From: CAVXYG01 sp963706835
Lineage (GTDB): Bacteria > Actinomycetota > Actinomycetes > S36-B12 > GCA-2699445
Direction of reading: 5' to 3'
Length of the DNA stretch: 64,000 nt
Assembly (NCBI GenBank): GCA_963706835.1
Contig: CAVPOB010000016.1
Coordinates: 186,001 to 250,000 of the forward strand
The notes under the pieces were generated by a model. That model had not been told where the DNA came from. It worked only from the letters and a program-made list of their open reading frames with translations, and did not search any database. This document shows, in pieces, positions 39,653 through 50,000 of the stretch. The position numbers and the translations under genes are program-made. The stretch's first letter is position 1; each line of letters begins with the position of its first letter.

Positions 39653-40768
39653 CTACGGCGCGCCCAATGCCTGTGCGGCGTTGCGCGTCGGGCCCAGCGT
39701 CGCCAGTCCGGGATGGGTCAGGATTCCCCGGTACACGTTCAGGCCCGCGCGAAGATGCTCGTCGGCGCGAAGCGCCCCGATCACGCCCTGCCCGGCCAGG
39801 CGCAGCACGAACGGTGCCGTCGCGTTGGTCAGCGCGAAGGTGGAGGTCCGCGACACTGCACCGGGCATGTTCGACACGCAGTAGTGCACAACATCGAAGA
39901 CCACGTAGGTGGGGGCCAGATGCGTCGTAGGGCGAGAGGTTTCGCCGCACCCGCCCTGATCGATGCTGACATCGACGATGACTGAGCCGGGTCTCATCGC
40001 GTCCACCATCGCGGCCGTGATGAGCTTCGGGGCGGCCGCCCCAGGTACCAGCGCTGCGCCGATGACCAGGTCGGCGTCCAGCACATGCCGTTCGACGGTG
40101 TCGATGTTGGCGTACACGGTGTTGATGAGTCGGCCGAACTGCATGTCCAGTCGCCGCAGCCGCTCCAGGTCGGTGTCCAGGATGGTGACGTGCGCCTCCA
40201 GACCCGCCGCCATCCGCGCGGCGTTGGTGCCCACCGTGCCGCCCCCCAGGACCACGACTCGGGCCGGGGGCGTGCCCGGTACGCCGCCCAACAGGATGCC
40301 GGCACCGCCGTGCGGGCGCTCCAGCGCTGTCGCCCCGGCCTGGATGGACATCCTGCCGGCCACCTCGGACATCGGGGCGAGCAGCGGAAGCCCACCCCCA
40401 GCACCGGTCACCGTTTCGTAGCCGATGGCGATGCAGTCGCGCTCCTGCAGCGCACGGGTGAGTTCCGGTGCCGGGGCCAGGTGCAGGTAGGTGAACAGGG
40501 CCTGGCCCGATCGGATGAGCGGCAACTCCTCCGGTTGCGGCTCCTTGACCTTGACGATCAACGCCGCTTCCTCCCAGACCTGCCCGGCCGTGGGGGAGAT
40601 CTCCGCTCCAGCGGCCCGATAGTCGTCGTCCAGCAGCCCGGCTCCGGTACCGGCGCCCGCCTGTACCACCACCTGGTGCCCGTGGTGGACGAGCTGCCGG
40701 GCCCCTCCGGGGGTGAGTGCGACGCGGTTCTCCGCAGCCTTGACCTCGGTCGGTACACCGATCTTCAT
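39653..40768 (-). CDS. ald: Alanine dehydrogenase
   Basis: NAD-dependent enzyme interconverting alanine and pyruvate plus ammonia. It has 371 residues. The N-terminal substrate domain begins MKIGVPTEVKAAENRVALTP, with the signature Arg and Lys (LIVKVKEP at about residue 74). The catalytic His lies in FTYLHLAP. The Rossmann motif is VVVLGGGTVGTNAARMA. Also conserved are VIVDVSIDQGGCGETS and YCVSNMPGAVSRTSTFAL. The start ATG 40768 is unambiguous. In actinobacteria Ald is often induced under oxygen limitation or with alanine; no regulator is adjacent. Confidence 0.95.
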   Translation of the reverse strand: MKIGVPTEVKAAENRVALTPGGARQLVHHGHQVVVQAGAGTGAGLLDDDYRAAGAEISPTAGQVWEEAALIVKVKEPQPEELPLIRSGQALFTYLHLAPAPELTRALQERDCIAIGYETVTGAGGGLPLLAPMSEVAGRMSIQAGATALERPHGGAGILLGGVPGTPPARVVVLGGGTVGTNAARMAAGLEAHVTILDTDLERLRRLDMQFGRLINTVYANIDTVERHVLDADLVIGAALVPGAAAPKLITAAMVDAMRPGSVIVDVSIDQGGCGETSRPTTHLAPTYVVFDVVHYCVSNMPGAVSRTSTFALTNATAPFVLRLAGQGVIGALRADEHLRAGLNVYRGILTHPGLATLGPTRNAAQALGAP

Positions 40769-40910
40769 GGCCCAACGGTATTGCTCACCGCCGCGCGCCG
40801 CGCAGAGGAACGGCCTCGGTGCTAGCGCGGCCGGGCCGGCGGGGGACCGGCGAGATGATCCGGGCCGCCGGGCGACGCCGCCGCAACAGGGCGCCGCGCG
40901 GCCCGATCGA

Positions 40911-41510
40911 TCACGCCTTGGCGCCGGATCGCTGCGGCGACGCGAACAGGATCGCGGCGGCGATGCCCGCTGCGAATCCGGTCATGTGGGCCAGCCACGA
41001 AACGCCGGTGCCGACGCCGAACGGGGTCACGCCCATCAGCATGCCGCCGAAGAGCACCGCCACCAGGACCGAGAGCAGGACGTCCAACCAGCGCCGCGTG
41101 ACCACGCCGGCGGCCAGCAGGTAGCCCAGCAGGCCGAAGACCAATCCGCTGGCGCCGATCGTGACCACGTTGGATGGTGCCAGCAGCCACACGCCGAATC
41201 CCCCGATCAGGACGATGAAGGCCATGACGCGCCATGCCTGCCTGCCCGCGCGCCACGCGACGAGCAGGCCCAGCAGTACCAGTGGCACGGTATTGGCGAT
41301 CACATGGCCGAAGTCGGCGTGGAGGAAGGGGGCAAGCAGGATGCCGATGAGGCCGTCGAGGGTGCGCGCCTGGATGCCCCAGAAATCGGCCTGCACCGGC
41401 AGCAGCGTGTCCAGCGCCTCCGCCAGCCAGATCGCCGCGATCAGCCATCCGACCAGCAGCGCGGGTGCCAGCCCGGCCGACGTGCGCGATGGCGCGGTGA
41501 GTTCACTCAC
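40911..41510 (-). CDS. Rhomboid family intramembrane serine protease
   Basis: A 199-residue, six-helix rhomboid. The catalytic Ser121 is in VTIGASGLVFG (GxSG) and the catalytic His175 in SWLAHMTGFAAG; Asn73 in FGHVIANTVPL supports the oxyanion hole. The loop-1 WR motif is replaced by FWGIQARTLDG. The short N terminus faces the cytoplasm. Rhomboids cut transmembrane substrates; the partner is not apparent here. ATG or GTG at 41510, with no strong ribosome-binding site. Confidence 0.88.
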   Translation of the reverse strand: MSELTAPSRTSAGLAPALLVGWLIAAIWLAEALDTLLPVQADFWGIQARTLDGLIGILLAPFLHADFGHVIANTVPLVLLGLLVAWRAGRQAWRVMAFIVLIGGFGVWLLAPSNVVTIGASGLVFGLLGYLLAAGVVTRRWLDVLLSVLVAVLFGGMLMGVTPFGVGTGVSWLAHMTGFAAGIAAAILFASPQRSGAKA

Positions 41511-41890
41511 CCGTCCATGGTGTCCTGAGATCGGTCTGCCCGGCCAGTCGACGCCGAGAGGCGCGCGACATCGCCGGCCCGGCGAGACTCCTGACTACTC
41601 GGGGACACCACCCTCGATGACGGCGGCGCCATCCTCCGGCCCTGCTCCGTCGGCTGCCCGGGGGAGTGCCACCTTGGCGTGCTTCGAACGACGCGGGTGC
41701 CGCTGGAAACTGGCGAACCGCAATCGGGAGCGGGAGTGGTGGGCTCTGGTCCGCGACGAGGCGCCCGCGCTGCACCGCGGCATCCCAGCGCCCAGGATCG
41801 ACTCGGCTGGCGACGCCTTCCGGGTCCCGCAGGAACGCGCGGCGCGTGAAGGCGCTCTGCCTCAGGTCGAAGCGATGGCCTCGCTGCGCG
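41511..41890. other. Intergenic region, 380 bp, with a weak small reading frame
   Basis: It lies between the rhomboid gene (start) and the WS/DGAT gene (stop), both on the minus strand. The only candidate is a 62-residue minus-strand frame, 41595-41783, starting MPRCSAGASS, with a basic middle (RFASFQRHPRRSKHAKVALP) and an acidic tail. It has no clear ribosome-binding site or known family, so I do not call it a gene. No stable stem-loop or repeat of the intergenic family was seen. Confidence 0.4.
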
Positions 41891-43456
41891 TCAGTCGGGC
41901 AGGTCTGCGGCCGCGACCAGGGCGGCCACGGACTCCAGGAAATGATCCAGGATGCGCTCGGGGTCGGCGGTGATCGCCTCGTCGCTGTGGACGGCGAAGT
42001 TGATCTCTCCGGCCAGGCTGAAGATGCCGAAGGAGAGGTTCATGTTGCCCGAGAGCCCGCCCATGCCCCATGCGCCCTTGACGCGCCCGCCGGCGAGGGT
42101 CATCGGCTGGCGGGGGCCGGGCACATTGGTGGTCACCCCGATGGATTGATCCTGATTGATCTTGTGGATCATCCGCTCCACCTCGGGCGTCGTCAGCGCT
42201 GTGACCGAGATCAGGCCGAAGGAGACGATCGGCATCGGGGAGTGCTTGATCTCATCGATCTGGGCGTGGATCTGGCGCACCTGTTCCACCGGGTCGGCCA
42301 AGTGCACAGGCAAGAGCACCGGGATCAGCCCGAACCGGTTGCCCAGCGTGCGCGGCAGCGGTGCGTCCGGCCGCCGCAGGCTGACCGGGACGGCCGTGAA
42401 CAACTCATCCACGGTGAGCGCGTCCTTGTCCTGCAGGTACCGTCGCAGCGCGTTGGTCAGCGCACCCATGAGCATGTCGTTGATGGTCGCCCCGAAGACC
42501 TTGCCGGCCCGCTTGACGGGGTCCAACGGGATCGGGTCGATCCAGACGACCTTCTTCCGCCCGGAGACGTCGCCGTGCAGGATCGTCTTGCCGGGCCTGG
42601 GCGCAACGGTGAAGTCAATCGCGTCCTGCACGCCCTGCGCGATGGTGCCGGCGGCACCGGTGACACCGGTGAACTGCTCGGCGATGGAGTCGGGCACCTT
42701 CGCCCCGAACTCCAGGAAGCGCTGGGGGTCGAGCGCGACGGTCAGGGTCTCCTCCAAGGCATCCTGTCCGCTGGCCAGGGTTGCGGGTACCGCCCTGGGC
42801 TCCCGCACCATCCCCGCCACCGCCTCGGCGGCCCGGCCGGCGGAGTCCGCCACCGCTTCAGCGGCCCGCTTGACCGTGTCGGTGACGGTGTCCACGGCAG
42901 CCACCGCGGGCTGCGCCGCCTTCATCGCCGTGTCGCGCTTGCGGCGGCGGGCCTTCTGCACGACCTCGGGCCGCTCCCCGCCCTCATCTGCCAGCGAGAG
43001 GACCAACCGCACCAGGGCCCAGCCATCGGCGATGCTGTGTTGGATGCGCACATGCATCGCGGAGGTGGCGATGCCGTCCTGCAAGTAGCCCTGGATGAGG
43101 TAGACCTTCCACAGCGGCCGGGAGTGGTCCAACAGTGTGCTGCGCTGCTCGCTGACCATGGCCTCCAGTGCCGCCTTGTCCCCGGGCTCGCCCAGTCGGA
43201 CGACCTCGAGATGATGATCGAGGGAGAACTCGGGGTCGTCCTGCCAATGCGGCAGGAACAGGGGGTTGCGGGACTTGCGGATGCGCTGGTGGAACGTCGG
43301 GTACTTGTCGATCAGCCGCTCCTGGATGATGGCGCGCAGGTCATCGGGTGCGATCTCACGATCCATCCACAACAGGGACGACACCGTCTGATGGTTCTTG
43401 TCCCACTCGCTGTACAGCCACGCCGCATCCGCCGGGCTCAGTCGTCGCTCCGCCAT
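41891..43456 (-). CDS. Wax ester synthase / diacylglycerol acyltransferase (WS/DGAT)
   Basis: Acyl-CoA dependent acyltransferase for storage lipids (triacylglycerol or wax ester). It has 521 residues from ATG 43456 with GGGAGG before it. The catalytic HHxxxDG motif reads RIQHSIADGW near residue 137: the second His and the DG are kept, the first His is Gln. A helical, Ala/Val/Lys-rich insert follows (AAVDTVTDTVKRAAEAVADS), then the DUF1298 C-terminal domain with GNRFGLIPVLLPVH and VTTNVPGPRQPMTLAG, the standard WS/DGAT block. Upstream, TAGACT at 43486 could be a -10 box. It may also belong to the divergent members of unknown acceptor. Confidence 0.88.
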   Translation of the reverse strand: MAERRLSPADAAWLYSEWDKNHQTVSSLLWMDREIAPDDLRAIIQERLIDKYPTFHQRIRKSRNPLFLPHWQDDPEFSLDHHLEVVRLGEPGDKAALEAMVSEQRSTLLDHSRPLWKVYLIQGYLQDGIATSAMHVRIQHSIADGWALVRLVLSLADEGGERPEVVQKARRRKRDTAMKAAQPAVAAVDTVTDTVKRAAEAVADSAGRAAEAVAGMVREPRAVPATLASGQDALEETLTVALDPQRFLEFGAKVPDSIAEQFTGVTGAAGTIAQGVQDAIDFTVAPRPGKTILHGDVSGRKKVVWIDPIPLDPVKRAGKVFGATINDMLMGALTNALRRYLQDKDALTVDELFTAVPVSLRRPDAPLPRTLGNRFGLIPVLLPVHLADPVEQVRQIHAQIDEIKHSPMPIVSFGLISVTALTTPEVERMIHKINQDQSIGVTTNVPGPRQPMTLAGGRVKGAWGMGGLSGNMNLSFGIFSLAGEINFAVHSDEAITADPERILDHFLESVAALVAAADLPD

Positions 43457-43529
43457 GCATTCCTCCCAGTCGCGCGCGACCGCAGTCTAGGCGGGCCAGA
43501 TCCTCGGATGCCGGTCGAGCGCGGAAGCA

Positions 43530-43643
43530 TCACCGGTAGAGGCAGCAGCAGCGGGCGTGCCACCCCAGGCGCAGGACGAGGACGGAGCCCGCGACCAGGG
43601 CGACCACCGCCACAGTCGTGGCCGTGCTGCGCCGCAACGTCAT
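43530..43643 (-). CDS. Possible 37-residue single-pass membrane peptide
   Basis: ATG 43643 to TGA (complement of 43530-43532) encodes a peptide with a basic start (MTLRRSTATT), one membrane helix (VAVVALVAGSVLVLRLGW) and a C-terminal RCCCLYR. Upstream GGAG is only 1 bp from the ATG, so translation is doubtful. The strongly hydrophobic, otherwise clean composition between basic ends is the only support. It lies between WS/DGAT and repeat locus 2. Confidence 0.3.
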   Translation of the reverse strand: MTLRRSTATTVAVVALVAGSVLVLRLGWHARCCCLYR

Positions 43644-43721
43644 GCTCCATGGATATCAGATCGTTGCGACAACTCGGCGACAGTCCTGTGACGGTTGCGT
43701 TACGGGCTCATCGCGATTTGG

Positions 43722-44393
43722 GGTGTTGTGCTTCGGGCGGTGGCTGGGGGCAGCCGTGGTTCCGGGGGAGGGGCTTCGCGGCGCATCCGGCGGGGACGGA
43801 ACTGCGCCTCCTGCTGGTGTCGGCGCGCCGTGCCCGGGGCTGGGTGCGCCCCCGTTAGAGCGGCTGCGCACCCGCTGCGGCGGTGTGCACCCGGGGCGGG
43901 GGCTTGAGGGCACCTCCGGGGAGCGACTGTGCACCCGTTGCGGGGGTTTGCACCCGCAACGGTGGCCCAGAGCGCCTCCTCGGCGGCTTTCGTGCACCCG
44001 GTATGGGGGTTTGCACCCGGGATGGTGGCTCTGCGCCCCGATCCGGCCGATTCCGCCCCCGCGCCGGGTGCAAACCCCCGAACCGGGTGCAGACCTGCCC
44101 CGCGCACCGGCCGATTCCGCCCCCGCGCCGGGTGCAAACCCCCGAACCGGGTGCAGCGACCGCCTGCCCCGCGCGACGACCGGTCGCTCCGCCGCCGCGG
44201 ACGCCTGCCCCGCACACCGGTCGCTCCGCCGCCGCAGACCGGATGCTCCGCGGCACACCGGTCGCTCCGCCTCCGCCCCCGAGCGCCAGCTCCGCGGCGC
44301 GCCTCGTTGCTCCGCCGCACATCGGAGCCCACCACACTCCCCGCTGCGACAGGCCGCGTTCCGGTCACCGGCGACCTGCACACGCATCGCAGC
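43722..44393. repeat. Non-coding repeat locus 2
   Basis: It starts with a block shared with locus 3 (GCTTCGGGCGGTGGCTG at 43730, then GGCGGGGACGGAACTGCGC at 43789). A decayed unit covers 43865-43894. Forward units lie at 43928-43956 and 43991-44019, reverse units at 44065-44093 and 44129-44156 (GGGTGCAAACCCCCGAACC then GGGTGCAG). The two pairs are spaced 63 and 64 bp. A second repeat follows: CCGGTCGCTCCGCC at 44180, 44218 and 44259, with a variant at 44239. The region extends to the CoA-disulfide reductase stop. Long frames on both strands are repeat artefacts with Cys/Gly/Pro-rich products. Confidence 0.8.
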
Positions 44394-46901
44394 TCAGATG
44401 AAGAACTGGCCGTTGGACTCGTTGGACTCGCCGAACATGGTCGCGACGCCGCCGAGCTCGACGCCGTCGATGAGGTCCGCCTGGGAGATCCCGAGCAGCT
44501 CCATGGTCATCGTGCAGGCGACCAGGCGCACCCCTGCGGCCTGGGCGGAGGCGATCAGCTCGGGCAGGCTGGGGACGTTGTGGTCGACCATGATCCGCTT
44601 GATCAGGGCCGGGCCGCCGCCCATGAGGTTCATCGTGGACAGCGGCAGCTTGTCCGGCCCGGAAGGCATCATGACCGTGAAGGCCTTTTCCATCGCGGAC
44701 TTCTCGCGGGCAGGGGGATCGGTGCGCCGCAGCGCGTTCAGCCCCCAGAACGTGAAGAACATCGAGACCTCGTCGCCCATCGCCACCGCGCCGTTGGCCA
44801 GGATGAAGCAGGCCAGCACCCGGTCGAAGTCGCCGGAGAAGACCACGAGGGTCTTCTTGTCGCGGATCTTCGCTGCGGCGCCGAGCCCGGCGGGCTGACC
44901 GCCTTTGCGGAAGCGCGCGGCGTACCCCGGGCCCTCCGGATGGATCTCGAGCAGCTCATGGCCGTTCTTCTGCGCCCACGCCGGGGCGTCCAGGGCGAAG
45001 CCCGGGTCGGAGACGTGGACGAGGACCTCGTCGCCCGGCTGCAGCTCGTCGACCCTGCCCTGCAGCTTCATGATGGGGCCGGGGCAGGCCAGCCCGGTGC
45101 AGTCCAGGTCCACCGAGACCCCGGTGGGGGCCACCGCGAGCCCGCCCGGCGCACCGGTCGGCCGCGCCTTGCCGGTATGCACGCCGGTGCTCTCCTCGGC
45201 GTAGTTGGTGATGGGCTGGTAGGTGTCCACGCCCTCGGCGAAATCCACGTCGTGGTAGGACCGGAAGGTGCTCATCCCGCCGGACAGCGTCTTGACGGTC
45301 CCGAACCCGAACTGCACCAGGGCGCGATAGGCGAGGTAGGAGCGGAACCCGGTCGCGCAGTACAGCAGGATCGGCACCTCGCGGTCCCAGTCCTGGCACG
45401 CCTGACGGATCGTGGGCAGCGGTACGTTCTCGGCGCCGGGCAGGTGCCAGACGTCGAACTCCTCCGGCCCCCGCACGTCGATGATCCGGGCGCCCTGCGT
45501 CGCCTCCGGGTACTCGCTGGGGTACCACAGGTGGATGTCGCCCTTGAGCAGATTGTCGCCGATGAACCCCGCCATGTTGATGGGGTCCTTGGCTGACCCG
45601 AACGGGGGCGCGTACGCCAGCTCGAGGTCCTGCAGATCCGACACCGTCAGCCCCGCCCGGATGGCGGTGGCGAGCACGTCGAGGCGCTTGTCCACCCCGT
45701 CGAATCCGACGATGCCGGCGCCGAGGAGCTTGCCGGTGGCCGGCTCGAAGAGCACCTTCAGCTGCATCTTTGCGGTGCCCGGGTAGTAGCCGGCGTGGCC
45801 GGACGGGTGGACCTGGACCCGCTCGAACGGGATCCCGGCGTCGGTGAGCTGGCGCTGGTTGGCGCCGGTGGCCCCGGCCACCATGTCGAACATCTTCACG
45901 ATGGAGGTGCCCTGGACCTCGCCCCACGTGCTGTCCCGGCCGCACATGTTCTCCGCCACGGTGCGGCCCTGGCGGTTCGCCGGCCCGGCCAGCGGGATGA
46001 GGTAGGAGCCGGGCAGGACCAGATGGCCCACCTCGACGGCGTCGCCGGCGGCCCAGATGTCCTCGACGTTGGTCCGCAGGTGCTCGTCCACCTTGATGCC
46101 GCCCCGGGGCCCGAGCTCGATGCCGGCGTCGGCGCACAACTCGGTGTTCGGGCGCACCCCGGCGGCCAGCACCACCAGGTCGGTTTCGACGAACCGGTTG
46201 TTCTGCAGTTCGACGCGCAGCCGGCCGTCCGGCAGTTCGCTGAACGCCGCGGCCTGCGTGTTCAGGTGCAGCGTGATGCCGTGGGCCCGGATGTAGCTCT
46301 CCATCTGCGTAGTGAGTTCGCGGTCCAGCGGGGGCATGATCTGATCGCCCCGCTCCACGATCACGGTCTCCACGCCGCGGTGGTGGAAGTTCTCCGCGAC
46401 TTCCAGGCCGATATATCCGGCGCCGATCACGACCGCGTGCTTGGCGCGGACGCCGTCGCTGCCGTCGACGGCGGCCTTGATGCGGTCCATATCGCCGATG
46501 CGCCGGAGCACATGGATGCGGGGATGGTCGATGCCGGGCAGCGGCGGGACGATCGGGGAGGCGCCCGGGCACAGCGCGAGCTTGTCGTAGGGCTGGTCGA
46601 ATTCCTCGCCGGTGTCGAGGTTGCGCACCCGAACGGTGCGCGTTCCAGGGTCGATGGCGACCACATCGTGGCCGTTGCGGACATCGAGGTTCAGCGACGC
46701 GCGCAGGCTCTCCGGCGTCTGCAGCAGCAGCCGGTCGCGATCGGCGATGACATCGCCGATGTGGTAGGGCAGGCCGCAGTTGGCGAACGAGACGTGATGG
46801 GCGCGCTCGAACACCGTGATCTGCGCCGACTCGTCCAGGCGGCGCGCCCGCGCCGCACACGACATCCCTGCTGCCACGCCACCAATCACCACGATCTTCA
46901 T
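44394..46901 (-). CDS. CoA-disulfide reductase-like flavoprotein fused to rhodanese, TusA and DsrE domains
   Basis: An 835-residue sulfur-trafficking fusion. Domain 1 (about 1-450) is an FAD/NAD(P)H pyridine-nucleotide disulfide oxidoreductase with VVIGGVAAGMSCAARARRL and single active Cys42 in SFANCGLPYHIG, as in CoA/CoA-persulfide reductases; its dimer region reaches ELAYAPPFGSAKDPINMAG. Domain 2 (about 465-560) is a rhodanese with active Cys near 514 (LLYCATGFRSYLA). Domain 3 (about 590-665) is TusA-like (CTGLACPGPIMKL). Domain 4 (about 680-835) is DsrE/F-like (VVFSGDFDRVLACFILANGA, CTMTMELLGI). The likely role is persulfide or polysulfide reduction and sulfane-sulfur relay in the cytoplasm. 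The start ATG is 46901; repeat locus 2 lies at the 3' end. Confidence 0.92.
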   Translation of the reverse strand: MKIVVIGGVAAGMSCAARARRLDESAQITVFERAHHVSFANCGLPYHIGDVIADRDRLLLQTPESLRASLNLDVRNGHDVVAIDPGTRTVRVRNLDTGEEFDQPYDKLALCPGASPIVPPLPGIDHPRIHVLRRIGDMDRIKAAVDGSDGVRAKHAVVIGAGYIGLEVAENFHHRGVETVIVERGDQIMPPLDRELTTQMESYIRAHGITLHLNTQAAAFSELPDGRLRVELQNNRFVETDLVVLAAGVRPNTELCADAGIELGPRGGIKVDEHLRTNVEDIWAAGDAVEVGHLVLPGSYLIPLAGPANRQGRTVAENMCGRDSTWGEVQGTSIVKMFDMVAGATGANQRQLTDAGIPFERVQVHPSGHAGYYPGTAKMQLKVLFEPATGKLLGAGIVGFDGVDKRLDVLATAIRAGLTVSDLQDLELAYAPPFGSAKDPINMAGFIGDNLLKGDIHLWYPSEYPEATQGARIIDVRGPEEFDVWHLPGAENVPLPTIRQACQDWDREVPILLYCATGFRSYLAYRALVQFGFGTVKTLSGGMSTFRSYHDVDFAEGVDTYQPITNYAEESTGVHTGKARPTGAPGGLAVAPTGVSVDLDCTGLACPGPIMKLQGRVDELQPGDEVLVHVSDPGFALDAPAWAQKNGHELLEIHPEGPGYAARFRKGGQPAGLGAAAKIRDKKTLVVFSGDFDRVLACFILANGAVAMGDEVSMFFTFWGLNALRRTDPPAREKSAMEKAFTVMMPSGPDKLPLSTMNLMGGGPALIKRIMVDHNVPSLPELIASAQAAGVRLVACTMTMELLGISQADLIDGVELGGVATMFGESNESNGQFFI

Positions 46902-47047
46902 GGCGCTATTAACCCGCAGTGCTCGACCGTGTCGCACGCCGACCGCAGGACCAAGACCTGCGAATCGTCCCGACGCGCGCGAAAGGGCACATCCGCCGCA
47001 CGACATGCCTAGATTCGGAAGCCAGAGCAGGCCTCGGGGAGGGCACG

Positions 47048-50000
47048 ATGACACAGACCGATCAGCGAGGGGCGGATCCCGGCGCTGTGCAGAGTGCACC
47101 AGCAGGGGGGTCGAGCGAGACGACGGCCCCGCGGGAAGAATTGCGGCTGGCGGTGGTGCTCAACGGCGGAGTGAGCCTTGCGGTCTGGATGGGCGGGGCC
47201 TCGCTGGAACTGCATCGCCTGGGGCAGGGGGCGGGGGCATACGGCGCGCTACTGGCCCTGGCCGGTTGCCGGGCGCGCATCGATGTGATCGCGGGCACCT
47301 CTGCTGGTGGGATCAATGGGGCGGCACTGGCGCTGGCCCAGGCCAACCGGAAAGCGCGGCTGGCCGATCTGCGCGACATCTGGACCGACCAGGGCCAGAT
47401 CGACACCCTCCTGCGCCGGCCGTTCCGGGGCTCCCCGACATCGCTGCTGCAGGGCGACGAGTACTTCCTACCGCGCCTGAACGAGGCGATGCAGCGGCTG
47501 GTCACGCCGTTCGAGGCGACTGCGCCGCACGATCACCCGATCGATCTGACCATCACCACCACGCTCTTGCGGGGCGCCCAGAAGGTGACCGTGGACGCCA
47601 CCGGCCAGCGGCTGCCGCAGTGGGTCCACGACGGCCGGTTCCGCTTTGTCCGCAACCCCCGGGCGGCCGAGGATCCGTTCTCTGCCGCGCACATCCACCT
47701 CACCGCAGACCAACTGGCACTGGCGGCCCGTGCCACGGCCAGCTTCCCGGTGGCCTTCGAACCGTCCTTCATCCCGGTCGACCGGCCGCCGATCGTTGAG
47801 TCGGCCGATGATGTGATGCGGCTGCATCCCGACATGGGGTCGGTGGCATCCTGGGCCAGCGCCAACCGGGAGGAGCCGGGCTGGGTCGCAGTCGATCCGC
47901 AGGCGCGCTTCGAGGTGAGCCGGTTCGTCGTGGACGGTGGCCTGCTGGCCAACATGCCCACCCGGGCCGCCCTCGACGCGGTGGACACCATGCAGGCCAG
48001 CGGGCCGGTGCGCCGCGTCATGCTCCTGGTCCACCCGCACGCACCCTCGGAGCAGCGCGAGAGCGCCGACGATGCGGAGCAGCCGCCAAGCCTGACCGGG
48101 TCGCTGCTGTCGATCCTGGGAGCCCTGTCGGCGCAGGGCAGCCGGACTTTCGTGGAGGAGGTGGAGGAGCACAACATCACTGCGGCGGGACGGCGCGGCG
48201 CCCGCTCCGACATCCTCACCACCGTCGAAACCCCGGCTCGACTGCACGCGCTGGCGGGGACGGTTTTCGAGCAGTACCGCAGGCTGCGCATGTGGCGCGC
48301 TGCCCGAGACGTGGCGATGTTCGTCAAACCGCAGCAGGGGTGGAACACCGAGCGGATTCGCCGCAACGCCCGGCGGGCCCAGGAGCAGTGGCTGGCGACC
48401 CGACAGGCTGCTGCGGATGGCCGTCCCCCGTTGCCCTACGTCCCGGCCGGCATGAAGTCGCAGCCATCCGGGGGATGGGCATGGGGCATCAGCGCCGCGA
48501 TCGGGATCGCCGATGCAGTGTCCGACCTGTTGCGCAGACTGGTCTGGGTGCTCCCCGCGGGGGAGGAGTACGACGAAGTCTCCGCGGCGCGGCAGCGCGT
48601 CTCCGCGCTGCGCCGGGAGCTGCAGGAGAGCAGGCGGCTGACGGATGCGCTGTGGCAGGAGGACCCGACCCTGCGCGGGCTGGAGCCGACGCAGTCGCTG
48701 TTCACGCTGCGGCTGGCGTGGTACGAGTGGGCCATGCTCGGCGCGGGGGACGACCGCGATCTGCGGCGGTTGCGCACCGAGATCACCGACCTCATCGCGA
48801 CCGTCGCCGATCACGAGGCGGCCAGGCTCGAACCCGGGCCGCCGGCGCAGGAGCGGGCCCGGACCGTCCGGGACGCCCTGTACCGCCGGCTCCTGGGCGA
48901 GGGAACCCCGGGGGCCTCCGGCGGGATGCAGGCCGGGGAGGTGGGTCGGAACGTGCGCGGACTCGTGGAGCAGGTGCTCGCGGATGCGCGGGATGCCGAG
49001 CCCATGCTCGCCGCCCACCACAGCCAGCGGCGCGCCGGCCTCGACACCGAACTCGGGGCCTGGGCCAGGCTGCTGGGCAGAGCCGGCGACGGCGGACTGC
49101 TGCCGGTCTTCCTGGCGCTGGAAGTCGCCACCACGGCGCTGGGAGATGAGAACCACACCGAGAACAGCCTGCCGGTGGAGCTGGTCCAGCTCAGCGCGCA
49201 GACGGGCAACGCGTTCGCCACGGCCACCAGGACCGCCGACGACAAGCTCGGCGGGATGTCGATCAACCGTTTCGGGGGATTCCTGAAACGCTCGTGGCGT
49301 TCCAACGACTGGGCCTGGGGGCGGCTCGACGCGGCGACGGTGCTGTGCCGGTTGGTCCTGGACCCGGCGCGGGTGCGGCGCGCGGCCGGGCTGTCGGGGC
49401 GGATCGGGGGCGACGCCGACCCGCAGGCGGTAGCCGCCGAGGTGCTGGACGCGCTGATTGCCGAGATGTTCGGACCGATGTCCGAGGAATCGCCGCCGAT
49501 CAGCAACTTCGACGGCTTGCGGGCCGGTGCGCTGGAGGAGTTGGCGCAGGCCTATTCCGACCGCCCCATCGGCGATCTGCCGCCCACCATGCCGCGGCTG
49601 GCAGAGTTGGCGGCCTGGGCGATCCACATGCGCGCGATCACCGAGGAGTTGCCGGCGCTGAGCCGAGCGGTCCGGGCCGACGGGCTGGCCGGTGCGAATC
49701 CGCGCAGCAACGGCGAGTTGCTGGTGGCCGAGCACTCCGACCTGATCGGCCGACTCGAGGACACCGTTGCCCGGGGCGTCGGCGACGAATTGCCGCATCT
49801 GGACGACGCCGCGATGCACGACGCGGTGACGGCGCTGCGCGCCTTCGACCGGGCAGGCGTCGGGAGGGAATCGCTGCGCGAGGAGGGCACCAGCGATCAG
49901 TTGATCCGCACCGCGACGTCCGCCGCAGCAGTGGCCGCGACCGTCATCGACAGCGAGGACTCCGGCCTGGCGGCCGTGAAGCCGGTGACTCGGACGATCC

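Noticed and set aside
41595..41783. 62-residue basic ORF on the minus strand
   Set aside because: No ribosome-binding site, no known family, composition expected by chance in GC-rich DNA. Noted only in the intergenic entry.
43656..44401. Candidate cysteine-rich proteins on both strands of locus 2
   Set aside because: Same cause as in locus 1: no ribosome-binding sites, low-complexity repeats, no family.
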